Below are positions 1-5,005 of a stretch of 7,648 bases of DNA, one piece after another. Numbering within the stretch: position 1 is the stretch's first letter; each line of letters opens with the position of its first letter. Below the pieces are notes generated by a model. That model ran no database searches. It was not told the origin of the DNA and saw nothing but the letters and a program-made list of their open reading frames with translations. The translations under genes and the position numbers were made by a program. The stretch covers positions 1 to 7,648 of the forward strand of contig JBKJTP010000206.1 of the NCBI GenBank assembly GCA_046590195.1, given 5' to 3'. The DNA is from JBKJTP01 sp046590195. GTDB taxonomy: Bacteria > Bacteroidota > Ignavibacteria > Palsa-1295.

Positions 1-269
1 TCATAGCCTGGAGTTACGATGGCCCCCAGAGCAGTCCGCATCTCCTCGGCGAAAATGCTGTTGAATCGGACCAACTTGAAGTCCCTTGAGACCACGTACA
101 CGGAGGCAGGTACGCAATCCATGATCGTCTGGGCCAGATCTCGCTCTGTTCCTGAATGATCGCCATACGGTGCTGAACCGACGGTCAGTAGCGTCTGGGC
201 GGTAGGGCCAGAATCCATTTGCTGATACTCCTGAAACCGGAGCTCTACCGCGACGTTTGGTCGACTCAT
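1..269 (-). CDS. PAS-domain protein, N-terminal part (runs off left edge)
   Basis: The frame opens with ATG at 269-267 and stays open to the window edge, giving 89 codons. An in-frame TAA at 287-285 lies six codons upstream, so this is the first possible ATG. Residues 1-42 are a polar lead-in. From about residue 43 the sequence looks like the beginning of a PAS sensory fold: a helix (ERDLAQTIMDCVP), then strands around SVYVVSRDFKLVRFN, then a helix (SIFAEEM) and a G-x-I-x-x-G turn. The pattern of hydrophobic strand, D-x-x-x-x-x-x-FN, and amphipathic helix is typical of PAS domains in sensor histidine kinases and diguanylate cyclases, especially Bacteroidota-type ones. Whatever the PAS domain controls is outside the window, so the output function is unknown. 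There is no Shine-Dalgarno sequence. A longer open frame overlaps this stretch (1-420, same strand) but encodes nothing recognisable. The family call is from pattern recognition, not a search. Confidence 0.62.
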   Translation of the reverse strand, partial: MSRPNVAVELRFQEYQQMDSGPTAQTLLTVGSAPYGDHSGTERDLAQTIMDCVPASVYVVSRDFKLVRFNSIFAEEMRTALGAIVTPGY

Positions 270-470
270 GGGAGAAATAGATCGTTATGCATTCGCCAGG
301 GCCTTGAGGCCGCTTGACATTTCGGACAAACTTTACAAAATCTTGCCACAGCGACGAATCGCTGAATACGAGCTGCAAACCCACCTCCCTACCTTCGCGG
401 AGAGAAGAATCTTTGGACACGCGTCAAGTATTTGTTTACGCCTTGGTTTTGCTGGAAGACCACTCCAGAC
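270..470. other. Intergenic stretch upstream of the PAS gene
   Basis: About 200 bases between the lipoprotein terminator and the PAS-gene start. I see no convincing gene in it. It should hold the PAS-gene promoter, but I could not find a convincing -35/-10 pair or a Bacteroidota-type TTG / TAnnTTTG pair at good spacing. A small dyad, GGCCT-tg-AGGCC, lies at 300-311, about 30 bases upstream of the start codon. It could be an operator half-site pair or chance. Confidence 0.4.
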
Positions 471-500
471 AAAAGAACGGCTCGGTGGAACCGAGCCGTT
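471..500 (-). terminator. Rho-independent terminator of the lipoprotein gene
   Basis: A perfect 11-bp stem (476-486 with 490-500, arms AACGGCTCGGT and ACCGAGCCGTT) closes on a 3-nt loop. On the minus strand it is followed by CTTTT at 475-471. It lies 46 nt downstream of the lipoprotein stop codon. The GC-rich stem and T-run fit an intrinsic terminator for minus-strand transcription. On the plus strand no T-run follows. Confidence 0.85.
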
Positions 501-546
501 GGTAGCAAGAAGATTTTGTCCGAGTGCTGACACCTTCCGGCAGGAG

Positions 547-1101
547 CTAGAACGAGACTTGATTTCTCAGATGAAATTCGACCGTCCGAGTCTGCGATTC
601 ATACGGTGGTTGCGTATTCAAGCCGGTCACAGTGATCGGACCTGCGGACGTCACCTGGATCGTGTCGTTCGCCATGCTGAGATAGACCTTTCCTGATGTT
701 GCCTGGAGTTCATAGACTCCCTGTGGATAGAAATCCATGGTGCAATACAAGTTGATCGAATCGCGGCTGTTGTATGTGCTGCCAGCAGTGATATGCATCG
801 GTCTCGGATATCCGGCCTTCACGCTATCTCGATAAGCGAAGCCAGTCCACAAATTGATGTTCAGTGCTGCATTATGACTTGCCCCATCGAGCATGAAAGC
901 TTTCGTAACGCGGATCGTACCTGCGTTGAAGTTCGATTTGTCGGCGCTCACCGTGTGCTCTATACCATCCACTTTGAAGAATGGTGTTGATGGAGGCGTG
1001 AAGCCACCAGGATCGTTGGTATCGACAGCTGTATCAGTCGTGCAGGCTGACAGGACGAGCGCAAGAGCAAAGACAGAAAGTACTTTTACCATAAGGAACA
1101 T
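547..1101 (-). CDS. Predicted small lipoprotein of unknown function
   Basis: 184 residues. The N-terminus is a lipoprotein signal peptide: a lysine at residue 6, a hydrophobic core VLSVFALALV, and a lipobox L17-S18-A19-C20, so the mature protein should be lipidated on Cys20 and membrane anchored. A short polar linker (TTDTAVDTNDPGG) follows, then a predicted beta-rich domain beginning FFKVDGIEHT, with patches such as AALNINLW, GVYELQATSGKVYLSM and GPITVTGL. The lay-out of a 'DG' strand near the start and an 'x-I-T-V-T-x-L' strand near the end recalls small Bacteroidota lipoproteins of the DUF6252 type. That likeness is weak and untested. A second in-frame ATG at 1092 gives a more conventional signal (MVKVLSV...) and may be the true start. 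Neither ATG has a Shine-Dalgarno. The gene sits alone between two terminator-like hairpins, so it is probably its own transcription unit and not part of the ribosomal operon. Function unknown. Confidence 0.8.
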   Translation of the reverse strand: MFLMVKVLSVFALALVLSACTTDTAVDTNDPGGFTPPSTPFFKVDGIEHTVSADKSNFNAGTIRVTKAFMLDGASHNAALNINLWTGFAYRDSVKAGYPRPMHITAGSTYNSRDSINLYCTMDFYPQGVYELQATSGKVYLSMANDTIQVTSAGPITVTGLNTQPPYESQTRTVEFHLRNQVSF

Positions 1102-1124
1102 AGCAAAAAAGGCTGGGGCGAGAC

Positions 1125-1143
1125 CTCACGATGTATTCGTGAG
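1125..1143 (-). promoter_or_regulatory. Small hairpin upstream of the lipoprotein gene
   Basis: A perfect 7-bp inverted repeat (CTCACGA at 1125-1131 and TCGTGAG at 1137-1143) with a 5-nt spacer, 23 nt upstream of the first possible start codon. It could be a leader hairpin or an operator for a dimeric regulator. No T-run follows it on the minus strand, so it is not a terminator. I could not identify a promoter with confidence in 1145-1200. Confidence 0.4.
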
Positions 1144-1196
1144 CGGTGCAAGGCGAGTTGCAACAGGCAAGGGCAGATCCTAACGATAGGTGCCGC

Positions 1197-1232
1197 AAAC
1201 GACAAAGGGTCTGGCTTACACCAGACCCTTTG
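1197..1232 (-). terminator. Terminator-like hairpin ending the ribosomal cluster
   Basis: A perfect 12-bp stem (1203-1214 with 1221-1232, arms CAAAGGGTCTGG and CCAGACCCTTTG) closes on a 6-nt loop and begins 21 nt past the rpmD stop codon. On the minus strand it is followed by TCGTTT, a short and broken T-run, so termination may be partial or Rho-assisted. Its position indicates that the ribosomal-protein transcript ends after rpmD and does not continue into rplO and secY. Confidence 0.75.
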
Positions 1233-1253
1233 CTACACTTAGATGTGAGTAAC

Positions 1254-1445
1254 TTACTTCGCGTCCTCTACCTCGACGAGGTGAGATACCACGTTGATCA
1301 TGCCGCGGATTGCTGGCGTGTCATTGTGGATAGCGACGTAGTTCGGACGTCCGAGACCGAGCGCCTTGATCGTGCGCTTCTGCTTCTCGAGCGTATCGCA
1401 AATGCTGACCTTCTGTCGGATGATGATCTTCTTTCCTTCTGCCAT
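1254..1445 (-). CDS. rpmD: 50S ribosomal protein L30
   Basis: 63 residues, a usual length for bacterial L30. It is a small protein of the large subunit that packs against 23S and 5S rRNA elements. The sequence carries the family pattern: a first strand KKIIIRQKVSICDT, then QKRTIKALGLGRPN with the conserved L-G-L-x-R/K turn (residues 29-35), then a helix TPAIRGMINVVSHLVEVE. It follows rpsE after 31 nt, the standard order. It is the only gene here with a clear canonical Shine-Dalgarno. It is the last ribosomal gene in the window; rplO, which normally comes next, is absent and a terminator follows. Confidence 0.97.
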   Translation of the reverse strand: MAEGKKIIIRQKVSICDTLEKQKRTIKALGLGRPNYVAIHNDTPAIRGMINVVSHLVEVEDAK

Positions 1446-1453
1446 GATCGTAT

Positions 1454-1458
1454 CTCCT
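1454..1458 (-). promoter_or_regulatory. Shine-Dalgarno of rpmD
   Basis: AGGAG on the minus strand, 8 nt before the rpmD ATG. It is worth recording because no other start in the window has an equally good site. The nearest is AGGA 10 nt before rplP. Most other starts have none. Confidence 0.75.
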
Positions 1459-1476
1459 ACCTTAACTTAGTTGATC

Positions 1477-1980
1477 TTATCCGTTGAATACGCGTCCGAG
1501 CGAGATGCCGCGGCGCTCAGCGATCATCGATGCATCAGAGATGCCTTCGAGTGCTGCCATTGTTGCCTTCACCAAGTTGTGAGGGTTTGAAGAACCCTGA
1601 GACTTCGTGAGGATATCCTGTACGCCTGCGAGTTCGAGTACTGCGCGAACACCGCCGCCGGCGATGAGGCCTGTACCAGGAGAAGCTGGCTTAAGCAATA
1701 CCTTGCCTGCACCGTACTTACCGTACACAACGTGAGGCACCGTACCGCGGCGAAGCGGGATGAACTTCACATTACGCTTTGCGTCTTCGGTCGCCTTGTT
1801 GACTGCATCGGCAACTTCGTTGCTCTTGCCAAGACCGATACCGATATGTCCAGCGCCATCGCCAACAGCGACGATAGCATTGAAGCTGAAGCGGCGTCCG
1901 CCCTTAACAACCTTTGCAACGCGGTTGACGGCGACGAGCTTATCCTTTAAGTTTAATTCAGCTGAGCGGATCTTTGCCAC
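1477..1980 (-). CDS. rpsE: 30S ribosomal protein S5
   Basis: 167 residues, a normal length. S5 sits at the mRNA entry side of the small subunit and helps decoding fidelity and mRNA unwinding. The N-terminal double-stranded-RNA-binding-like domain is at about residues 10-75, with VAKVVKGGRRFSFNAIVAVGD and the glycine-rich GHIGIGLGKSNEVADAVNKA. The C-terminal domain follows, with PGTGLIAGGGVRAVLELAG (residues 101-119) and a SQGSSNPHNLVKATMAAL segment. The start is GTG at 1980-1978: an in-frame TAA lies four codons upstream, and the protein from here begins MAKIRSAELNLKDKLVAVNRV in line with the family. The gap to rplR is only 17 nt, the tightest junction in the cluster. No Shine-Dalgarno is visible. 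Confidence 0.97.
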   Translation of the reverse strand: MAKIRSAELNLKDKLVAVNRVAKVVKGGRRFSFNAIVAVGDGAGHIGIGLGKSNEVADAVNKATEDAKRNVKFIPLRRGTVPHVVYGKYGAGKVLLKPASPGTGLIAGGGVRAVLELAGVQDILTKSQGSSNPHNLVKATMAALEGISDASMIAERRGISLGRVFNG

Positions 1981-1997
1981 AGTGTATTCTTATTATC

Positions 1998-2357
1998 TTA
2001 GAACTGAAGACCACCTTCGCGAGCACCCTCTGCAAGGGCCTTCACGCGTCCATGATAGAGATATCCGTTACGATCGAAAACGACCGACGAGATACCCTTC
2101 TGCTTTGCCTGCTCTGCGAGAGCAAGACCCGTCTGCTTGCTGATATCAGCCTTGACGCCCTTGCCGATCGCGCGGCTAGAAGCTGATGCCAGGGTGAATC
2201 CCAATACATCGTCAACGAGCTGTGCGTAGATCGAAGCATTGCTTCGGAATACGACCAAGCGTGGACGCTGCGCCGTGCCTGTCACGGTCTTGCGGATCTT
2301 ATAACGGCGGCGCGTGCGGCGCTTAGCCTTCTCTTGTAACTTTAACTTCGTTGCCAT
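1998..2357 (-). CDS. rplR: 50S ribosomal protein L18
   Basis: 119 residues, the usual size. L18 binds 5S rRNA together with L5 and carries it into the central protuberance of the large subunit. The N-terminus (residues 1-25) is very basic (KRRTRRRYKIRK). The core motifs are RPRLVVFRSNASIYAQLVDD (31-50) and, near the end, SVVFDRNGYLYHGRVKALAE and GAREGGLQF, the near-invariant family C-terminus. It lies between rplF and rpsE as usual. The gap upstream to rplF is 180 nt, the longest in the cluster, and holds a large inverted repeat, so L18 translation is probably not coupled to L6. An AAGAGA just before the ATG is at best a weak ribosome-binding site. Confidence 0.97.
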   Translation of the reverse strand: MATKLKLQEKAKRRTRRRYKIRKTVTGTAQRPRLVVFRSNASIYAQLVDDVLGFTLASASSRAIGKGVKADISKQTGLALAEQAKQKGISSVVFDRNGYLYHGRVKALAEGAREGGLQF

Positions 2358-2405
2358 AGTCTCTTCAGTTCATCGAACCCGGTCTTGGTCGGATTCGGCA
2401 TTGTT

Positions 2406-2537
2406 GTTAGCGGTCAGCGTTCAGCGTCTAGCGTTCAGTAGAACTCTAAATGTGTCAGCTAACCTCTGACCTATAACTACTTTCAAAAAACTTGAGCGAA
2501 GCCTCTGAACGCTGAACGCCAGATGCTGAACGCTAAC
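2406..2537. repeat. Heptamer-built inverted repeat between rplF and rplR
   Basis: Two 33-nt arms, 2406-2438 and 2505-2537, are inverted copies matching at 26 of 33 positions, separated by 66 nt. Each arm is 5 nt (GTTAG or CTAAC) plus four 7-nt units. Right arm: CTGAACG, CTGAACG, CCAGATG, CTGAACG, then CTAAC. Left arm: GTTAG, then CGGTCAG, CGTTCAG, CGTCTAG, CGTTCAG. A smaller nested hairpin (GTCAG 2454-2458 with CTGAC 2466-2470) sits in the spacer. The right arm directly abuts the rplF stop codon. The element is transcribed with the operon and would form a long imperfect stem in the mRNA. It looks like a dispersed intergenic repeat, but I cannot tell how many copies the genome has. Confidence 0.85.
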
Positions 2538-3077
2538 TTACTTACCAGCAGTCTTACCAGCCTTACGGATGATCGTCTCGCCGCTGTACTTAACACCCTT
2601 GCCCTTGTAAGGCTCTGGCTTGCGGAGCGAGCGGATCTTCGCTGCGACTGCGCCAACAAGCTGCTTATCGATACCAGACACGACAACTGAGGTCGGTGTT
2701 GGGATCTCTACTGATACTTCTGGTGGTGTCTGCAGAATGATCGGGTGTGAATAACCGAGGCTGAACTGTATCCACTTGCCCTTCTTCTCTGCCTTGAAAC
2801 CAACGCCGACCATGTCAAGCTTCTTCTCGAATCCGGTTGTCACGCCAACGACCATGTTGTTCGTGAGTGCACGGGTGAGGCCGTGCAATGCGCGGTGCTG
2901 ACGATCTTCAGCAGCGCGGAGGAACGTGAGTGTGTCGCCTTCCATGCGGAGCGATACACCGTGAGGGATCGTCTGTGAAAGCTCACCCTTAGGTCCCTTG
3001 ACCGTGATCTCGCCGTCTTTCTCCGTGACCGTCACTCCCTTAGGGAGCTCAATGATCTTCTTACCGATTCTTGACAT
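2538..3077 (-). CDS. rplF: 50S ribosomal protein L6
   Basis: 179 residues, the usual length. L6 binds 23S rRNA near the sarcin-ricin loop and the factor-binding region. The protein starts MSRIGKKIIELPKGVTVTEKDGEITVKGPKGEL, which is canonical, and has the duplicated L6 fold (about residues 10-82 and 83-175). The second repeat contains KLDMVGVGFKAEKKG and LGYSHPI. The family signature RKPEPYKGKGVKY is at residues 152-164, and the tail GETIIRKAGKTAGK is typical. It has a 99-nt gap from rpsH upstream and a 180-nt gap to rplR downstream. No Shine-Dalgarno precedes the ATG. Instead the leader holds a 5-bp hairpin (TTCAC 3104-3108 with GTGAA 3113-3117) about 26 nt before the start. Confidence 0.97.
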   Translation of the reverse strand: MSRIGKKIIELPKGVTVTEKDGEITVKGPKGELSQTIPHGVSLRMEGDTLTFLRAAEDRQHRALHGLTRALTNNMVVGVTTGFEKKLDMVGVGFKAEKKGKWIQFSLGYSHPIILQTPPEVSVEIPTPTSVVVSGIDKQLVGAVAAKIRSLRKPEPYKGKGVKYSGETIIRKAGKTAGK

Positions 3078-3176
3078 TGTCTATCGTATTGCGCTTACGC
3101 TAATTCACCGTAGTGAACGCTGCAGCCGTTATAAAAGCAAAACTCTAAAGCTTCCTGATAACCAGTTTAGCTGGAA

Positions 3177-3563
3177 TTACCAGATGTAGCAAAGCACTTC
3201 GCCGCCGACATTAGCGAGGCGAGCCTGCTTGTCGGTCATCACGCCCTTCGGGGTCGAAAGGATCGCGATACCAAGTCCCGAAAGAACGCGCGGTGCTTCC
3301 TGAGCAGGCGTGTACTTACGAAGACCAGGCGTCGAAATACGCTTGAGGCCCATGATGGCAGGTGCACCGTTGGTGTACTTGAGCATGATCTTGAGTATAC
3401 CCTGCTTGCCATCTTCGATACGCTCAACGCTATCGATGTAGCCCTGCTCGCGAAGTATCTCGCTCATAGCGAGCTTGAGCTTCGATGCAGGCACCTCGAC
3501 ATACTTGTGGCGTGCCTTTAGCGCATTGCGCAACCGTGTAAGGAAATCTCCGATTGTATCCAT
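3177..3563 (-). CDS. rpsH: 30S ribosomal protein S8
   Basis: 128 residues from the ATG at 3563. I chose this start because MDTIGDFLTRLRNALKARH matches the family N-terminus; a longer frame from 3611 would add 16 unrelated residues. S8 is a primary 16S rRNA binder (helix 21 region) needed for platform assembly. The C-terminal signature STPKGVMTDKQARL...VGGEVLCYIW (residues 103-128) is near-invariant and includes the RNA-binding Ser/Thr-rich loop. In Escherichia coli S8 also represses its own spc operon by binding mRNA at the start of rplE (established knowledge). Here the 123-nt leader just before rpsH is packed with hairpins (3570-3637), a candidate place for control in this organism, though this is inference. 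AACGAAG lies 10 nt before the ATG. Confidence 0.96.
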   Translation of the reverse strand: MDTIGDFLTRLRNALKARHKYVEVPASKLKLAMSEILREQGYIDSVERIEDGKQGILKIMLKYTNGAPAIMGLKRISTPGLRKYTPAQEAPRVLSGLGIAILSTPKGVMTDKQARLANVGGEVLCYIW

Positions 3564-3569
3564 TAAGAA

Positions 3570-3637
3570 ATCTCTTCGTTCAGTTAAGAGATATTGATAA
3601 CACTCATTCAATATCGGGGATAGATATCCTCTTCCCC
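3570..3637 (-). promoter_or_regulatory. Structured mRNA leader of rpsH with competing hairpins
   Basis: Three inverted repeats are stacked in the rpsN-rpsH gap. A: GGGGA (3616-3620) with TCCCC (3633-3637), loop 12. B: GATATTGA (3590-3597) with TCAATATC (3608-3615), a perfect 8-bp stem, loop 10, directly abutting A. C: ATCTCTT with AAGAGAT on the minus strand (3586-3592 with 3570-3576), a perfect 7-bp stem, loop 9, ending 6 nt before the S8 start codon. B and C share bases 3590-3592, so both cannot form fully at once. This layout could act as a translational switch. No such function is shown. Confidence 0.5.
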
Positions 3638-3656
3638 ACTACTTCAGCTGTATAAA

Positions 3657-3708
3657 GTTCTTACCAGCTTGTCTCGCAAACTGTTCTTACCAGCTTGCCT
3701 TACGAACA
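3657..3708. repeat. Imperfect 26-bp tandem duplication of the rpsN 3' end
   Basis: Two adjacent 26-bp units, 3657-3682 and 3683-3708, match at 21 of 26 positions, including an exact 15-mer (GTTCTTACCAGCTTG). The second unit contains the last codons and stop of rpsN (reading VRKASW-stop). The first lies just past the stop and, read in the equivalent frame, gives V-C-E-T-S-W-stop. The untranslated copy looks like a decayed duplicate of the gene's end. Confidence 0.85.
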
Positions 3709-3872
3709 CCTGGGATCTTGCCATCGAGCGCGAGCTCGCGGAGGCAGAGACGGCATACACCGAACTTGCGGTAGAATGCGCGTGAACGGCCACAACGGTT
3801 ACAGCGATTGTGCTGGCGCGTTGCAAACTTCGGTGTCTTCTTAGACTTTGCGATAGAGGCTAATCTTGCCAC
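3687..3872 (-). CDS. rpsN: 30S ribosomal protein S14, short zinc-binding type
   Basis: 61 residues, the length of the zinc-binding (C+) S14 form; the zinc-free form is about 89-101 residues. S14 sits in the head of the small subunit and is needed for late 30S assembly. Four cysteines form two CxxC pairs, C24-x-x-C27 and C40-x-x-C43, which bind one zinc ion. Family blocks are IAKSKKTPKF near the start, CNRCGR and CRLCLRELA in the middle, and the C-terminus GKIPGVRKASW. The start is GTG at 3872-3870: an in-frame TAA lies just upstream and the product then begins MARLASIAK as expected. It follows rplE by 25 nt. The 11-mer TAACGAAGTAG ends 4 nt before the start. The 3' end is partly duplicated after the stop codon. 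Confidence 0.96.
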   Translation of the reverse strand: MARLASIAKSKKTPKFATRQHNRCNRCGRSRAFYRKFGVCRLCLRELALDGKIPGVRKASW

Positions 3873-3897
3873 TGTGCTACTTCGTTAATTGGTAAAC

Positions 3898-4569
3898 TTA
3901 TTGTGCAGCTGCTTCACCTTCGCGCTTGCGGAACGGCAGACCAAACGCCTTGAGGAGCTCCAATGCTTCCTCGTCAGTGCTTGCGCTCGTTGCGAACGTG
4001 ATGTCCATACCGGTGATACGCGAAACCTTATCTACGTCAATCTCTGGAAAGATGATCTGCTCACGAATGCCGAGTGTATAGTTACCGCGGCCGTCGAAAG
4101 AACGGTCAGGGATACCACGGAAATCGCGAATACGCGGAATAGCGGTAGTCATCAAGCGATCGAGGAATTCGTACATGCGAGCGCGGCGAAGCGTTACGCG
4201 TGCACCAATTGCCTGGTTCTCACGAAGCTTGAAGTTCGAGATCGACTTCTTTGCCTTCGTCGTCGCTGGGTGCTGACCTGCGATCATCTCAAGATCTCGA
4301 AGCGCTGCTTCGAGAAGCTTTGGGTCGCTGGTTGCATCGCCAACACCGATGTTGATCGCGATCTTCTCAAGGCGAGGTACCTGATTGACGTTCTCGTAAT
4401 TGAAACGCTTCATCAGCGCTGGAATTACAACGTCCTTGTACTTACCTGCCATACGAGCTGGAACAACAGGACGATTGCTGTGCTGTACTTTGCCACCCTC
4501 GTCGCCTGCGTCGGACTTCTTCTTAGCCCTAGGCTCTTTCTTCTGATCCTTTACTTGATCCTTTGCCAT
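3898..4569 (-). CDS. rplE: 50S ribosomal protein L5 with N-terminal extension
   Basis: 223 residues against about 180 for typical bacterial L5. L5 binds 5S rRNA and touches the P-site tRNA from the central protuberance. The conserved protein begins at about residue 40 (MAGKYKDVVIPALMKRF). Family blocks are VPRLEKIAINIGVG (64-77), PATTKAKKSISNFKLRENQA (101-120), IRDFRGIPDRSFDGRGNYTLG (147-167) and the C-terminal SRITGMDITFATSA with LLKAFGLPFRKRE. The first 39 residues are charged and lysine-rich with no recognisable fold. Either they form a disordered extension, or translation starts at Met40 (ATG at 4452). The upstream ATG is preceded by GAGGA, but directly abutting it, and Met40 has no ribosome-binding site, so the sequence does not settle the start. 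The gap from rplX is 87 nt if the long form is used. Confidence 0.95.
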   Translation of the reverse strand: MAKDQVKDQKKEPRAKKKSDAGDEGGKVQHSNRPVVPARMAGKYKDVVIPALMKRFNYENVNQVPRLEKIAINIGVGDATSDPKLLEAALRDLEMIAGQHPATTKAKKSISNFKLRENQAIGARVTLRRARMYEFLDRLMTTAIPRIRDFRGIPDRSFDGRGNYTLGIREQIIFPEIDVDKVSRITGMDITFATSASTDEEALELLKAFGLPFRKREGEAAAQ

Positions 4570-4656
4570 TCCTCTGCTTTATGTTGGACGATTTCCGACC
4601 GTCCGTAGAAATAAAATTTATGCGAGTCGCTTAAGACGCTTGCTTATGCTGTCCGC

Positions 4657-4968
4657 TTACGCGAGAACCTGACCCGACTTCTTCGCTACGCGCTGGTTCG
4701 GACCATCTGCGTTGAACTTCTTACCGATACGCGTTGGCTTGCCAGTCTTCGGATCGACGAGCATGACGTTCGATGCATCGATCGGATGCTCCTTCTCGGA
4801 GATGCCACCCTGCTGATTGTTTGCATTCGGACGCTCGTGCTTCTTGAGGATGTTGACACCCTCAACGATGACGCGATTCGTCTCAGGGATCACGCGAACT
4901 ACCTTACCCTGCTTGCCACGGTTCTTACCGGTGATGACCTGTACCAGGTCGTTCTTCTTGATCTTCAT
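4657..4968 (-). CDS. rplX: 50S ribosomal protein L24
   Basis: 103 residues, normal. L24 is an early assembly-initiating protein that binds the 5' region of 23S rRNA near the exit tunnel. The KOW motif is at residues 4-31 (KKNDLVQVITGKNRGKQGKV), followed by VIVEGVNILKKHERPN (33-48) and a GGISEKEHPIDASNVMLVDP segment that is strongly conserved in bacterial L24. It lies between rplN (37 nt gap) and rplE (87 nt gap), the standard order. No Shine-Dalgarno is seen; the ATG is preceded by an A/T-rich stretch. The stop codon overlaps one of three copies of CGCTTACG (plus-strand reading) found in the gaps of this cluster. Confidence 0.97.
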   Translation of the reverse strand: MKIKKNDLVQVITGKNRGKQGKVVRVIPETNRVIVEGVNILKKHERPNANNQQGGISEKEHPIDASNVMLVDPKTGKPTRIGKKFNADGPNQRVAKKSGQVLA

Positions 4969-5005
4969 ATCAATCTTTAACTTTGCTGTGACGCTTACGG
5001 CAGGA

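Noticed and set aside
314..342. TTGACA on the plus strand as a promoter -35 box
   Set aside because: At 17 nt spacing the -10 would be AAAATC, a poor match, and there is no plus-strand gene downstream.
1..420. A 139-codon open frame on the minus strand at the left edge
   Set aside because: Its product has no recognisable pattern, and the overlapping frame starting at 269 reads as a PAS domain. The two cannot both be typical coding frames.
268..696. A 142-codon open frame on the plus strand
   Set aside because: It overlaps the terminator hairpin and the 3' end of the lipoprotein gene, and the product shows no family pattern.
2406..2537. CRISPR array
   Set aside because: The repeat units are 7 nt, contiguous, degenerate and arranged as two inverted arms with no spacers; no cas genes are present.
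3564..3611. A longer N-terminus for S8 starting at 3611
   Set aside because: The 16 added residues do not match the family and lie over the hairpins of the leader. MDTIGDFLTRLRN at 3563 is the family start.
3889..4608. A 239-codon open frame on the plus strand, the longest one there
   Set aside because: It is fully antisense to rplE. Cys/Leu/Thr-rich composition and no domain pattern mark it as a shadow of the L5 codons.
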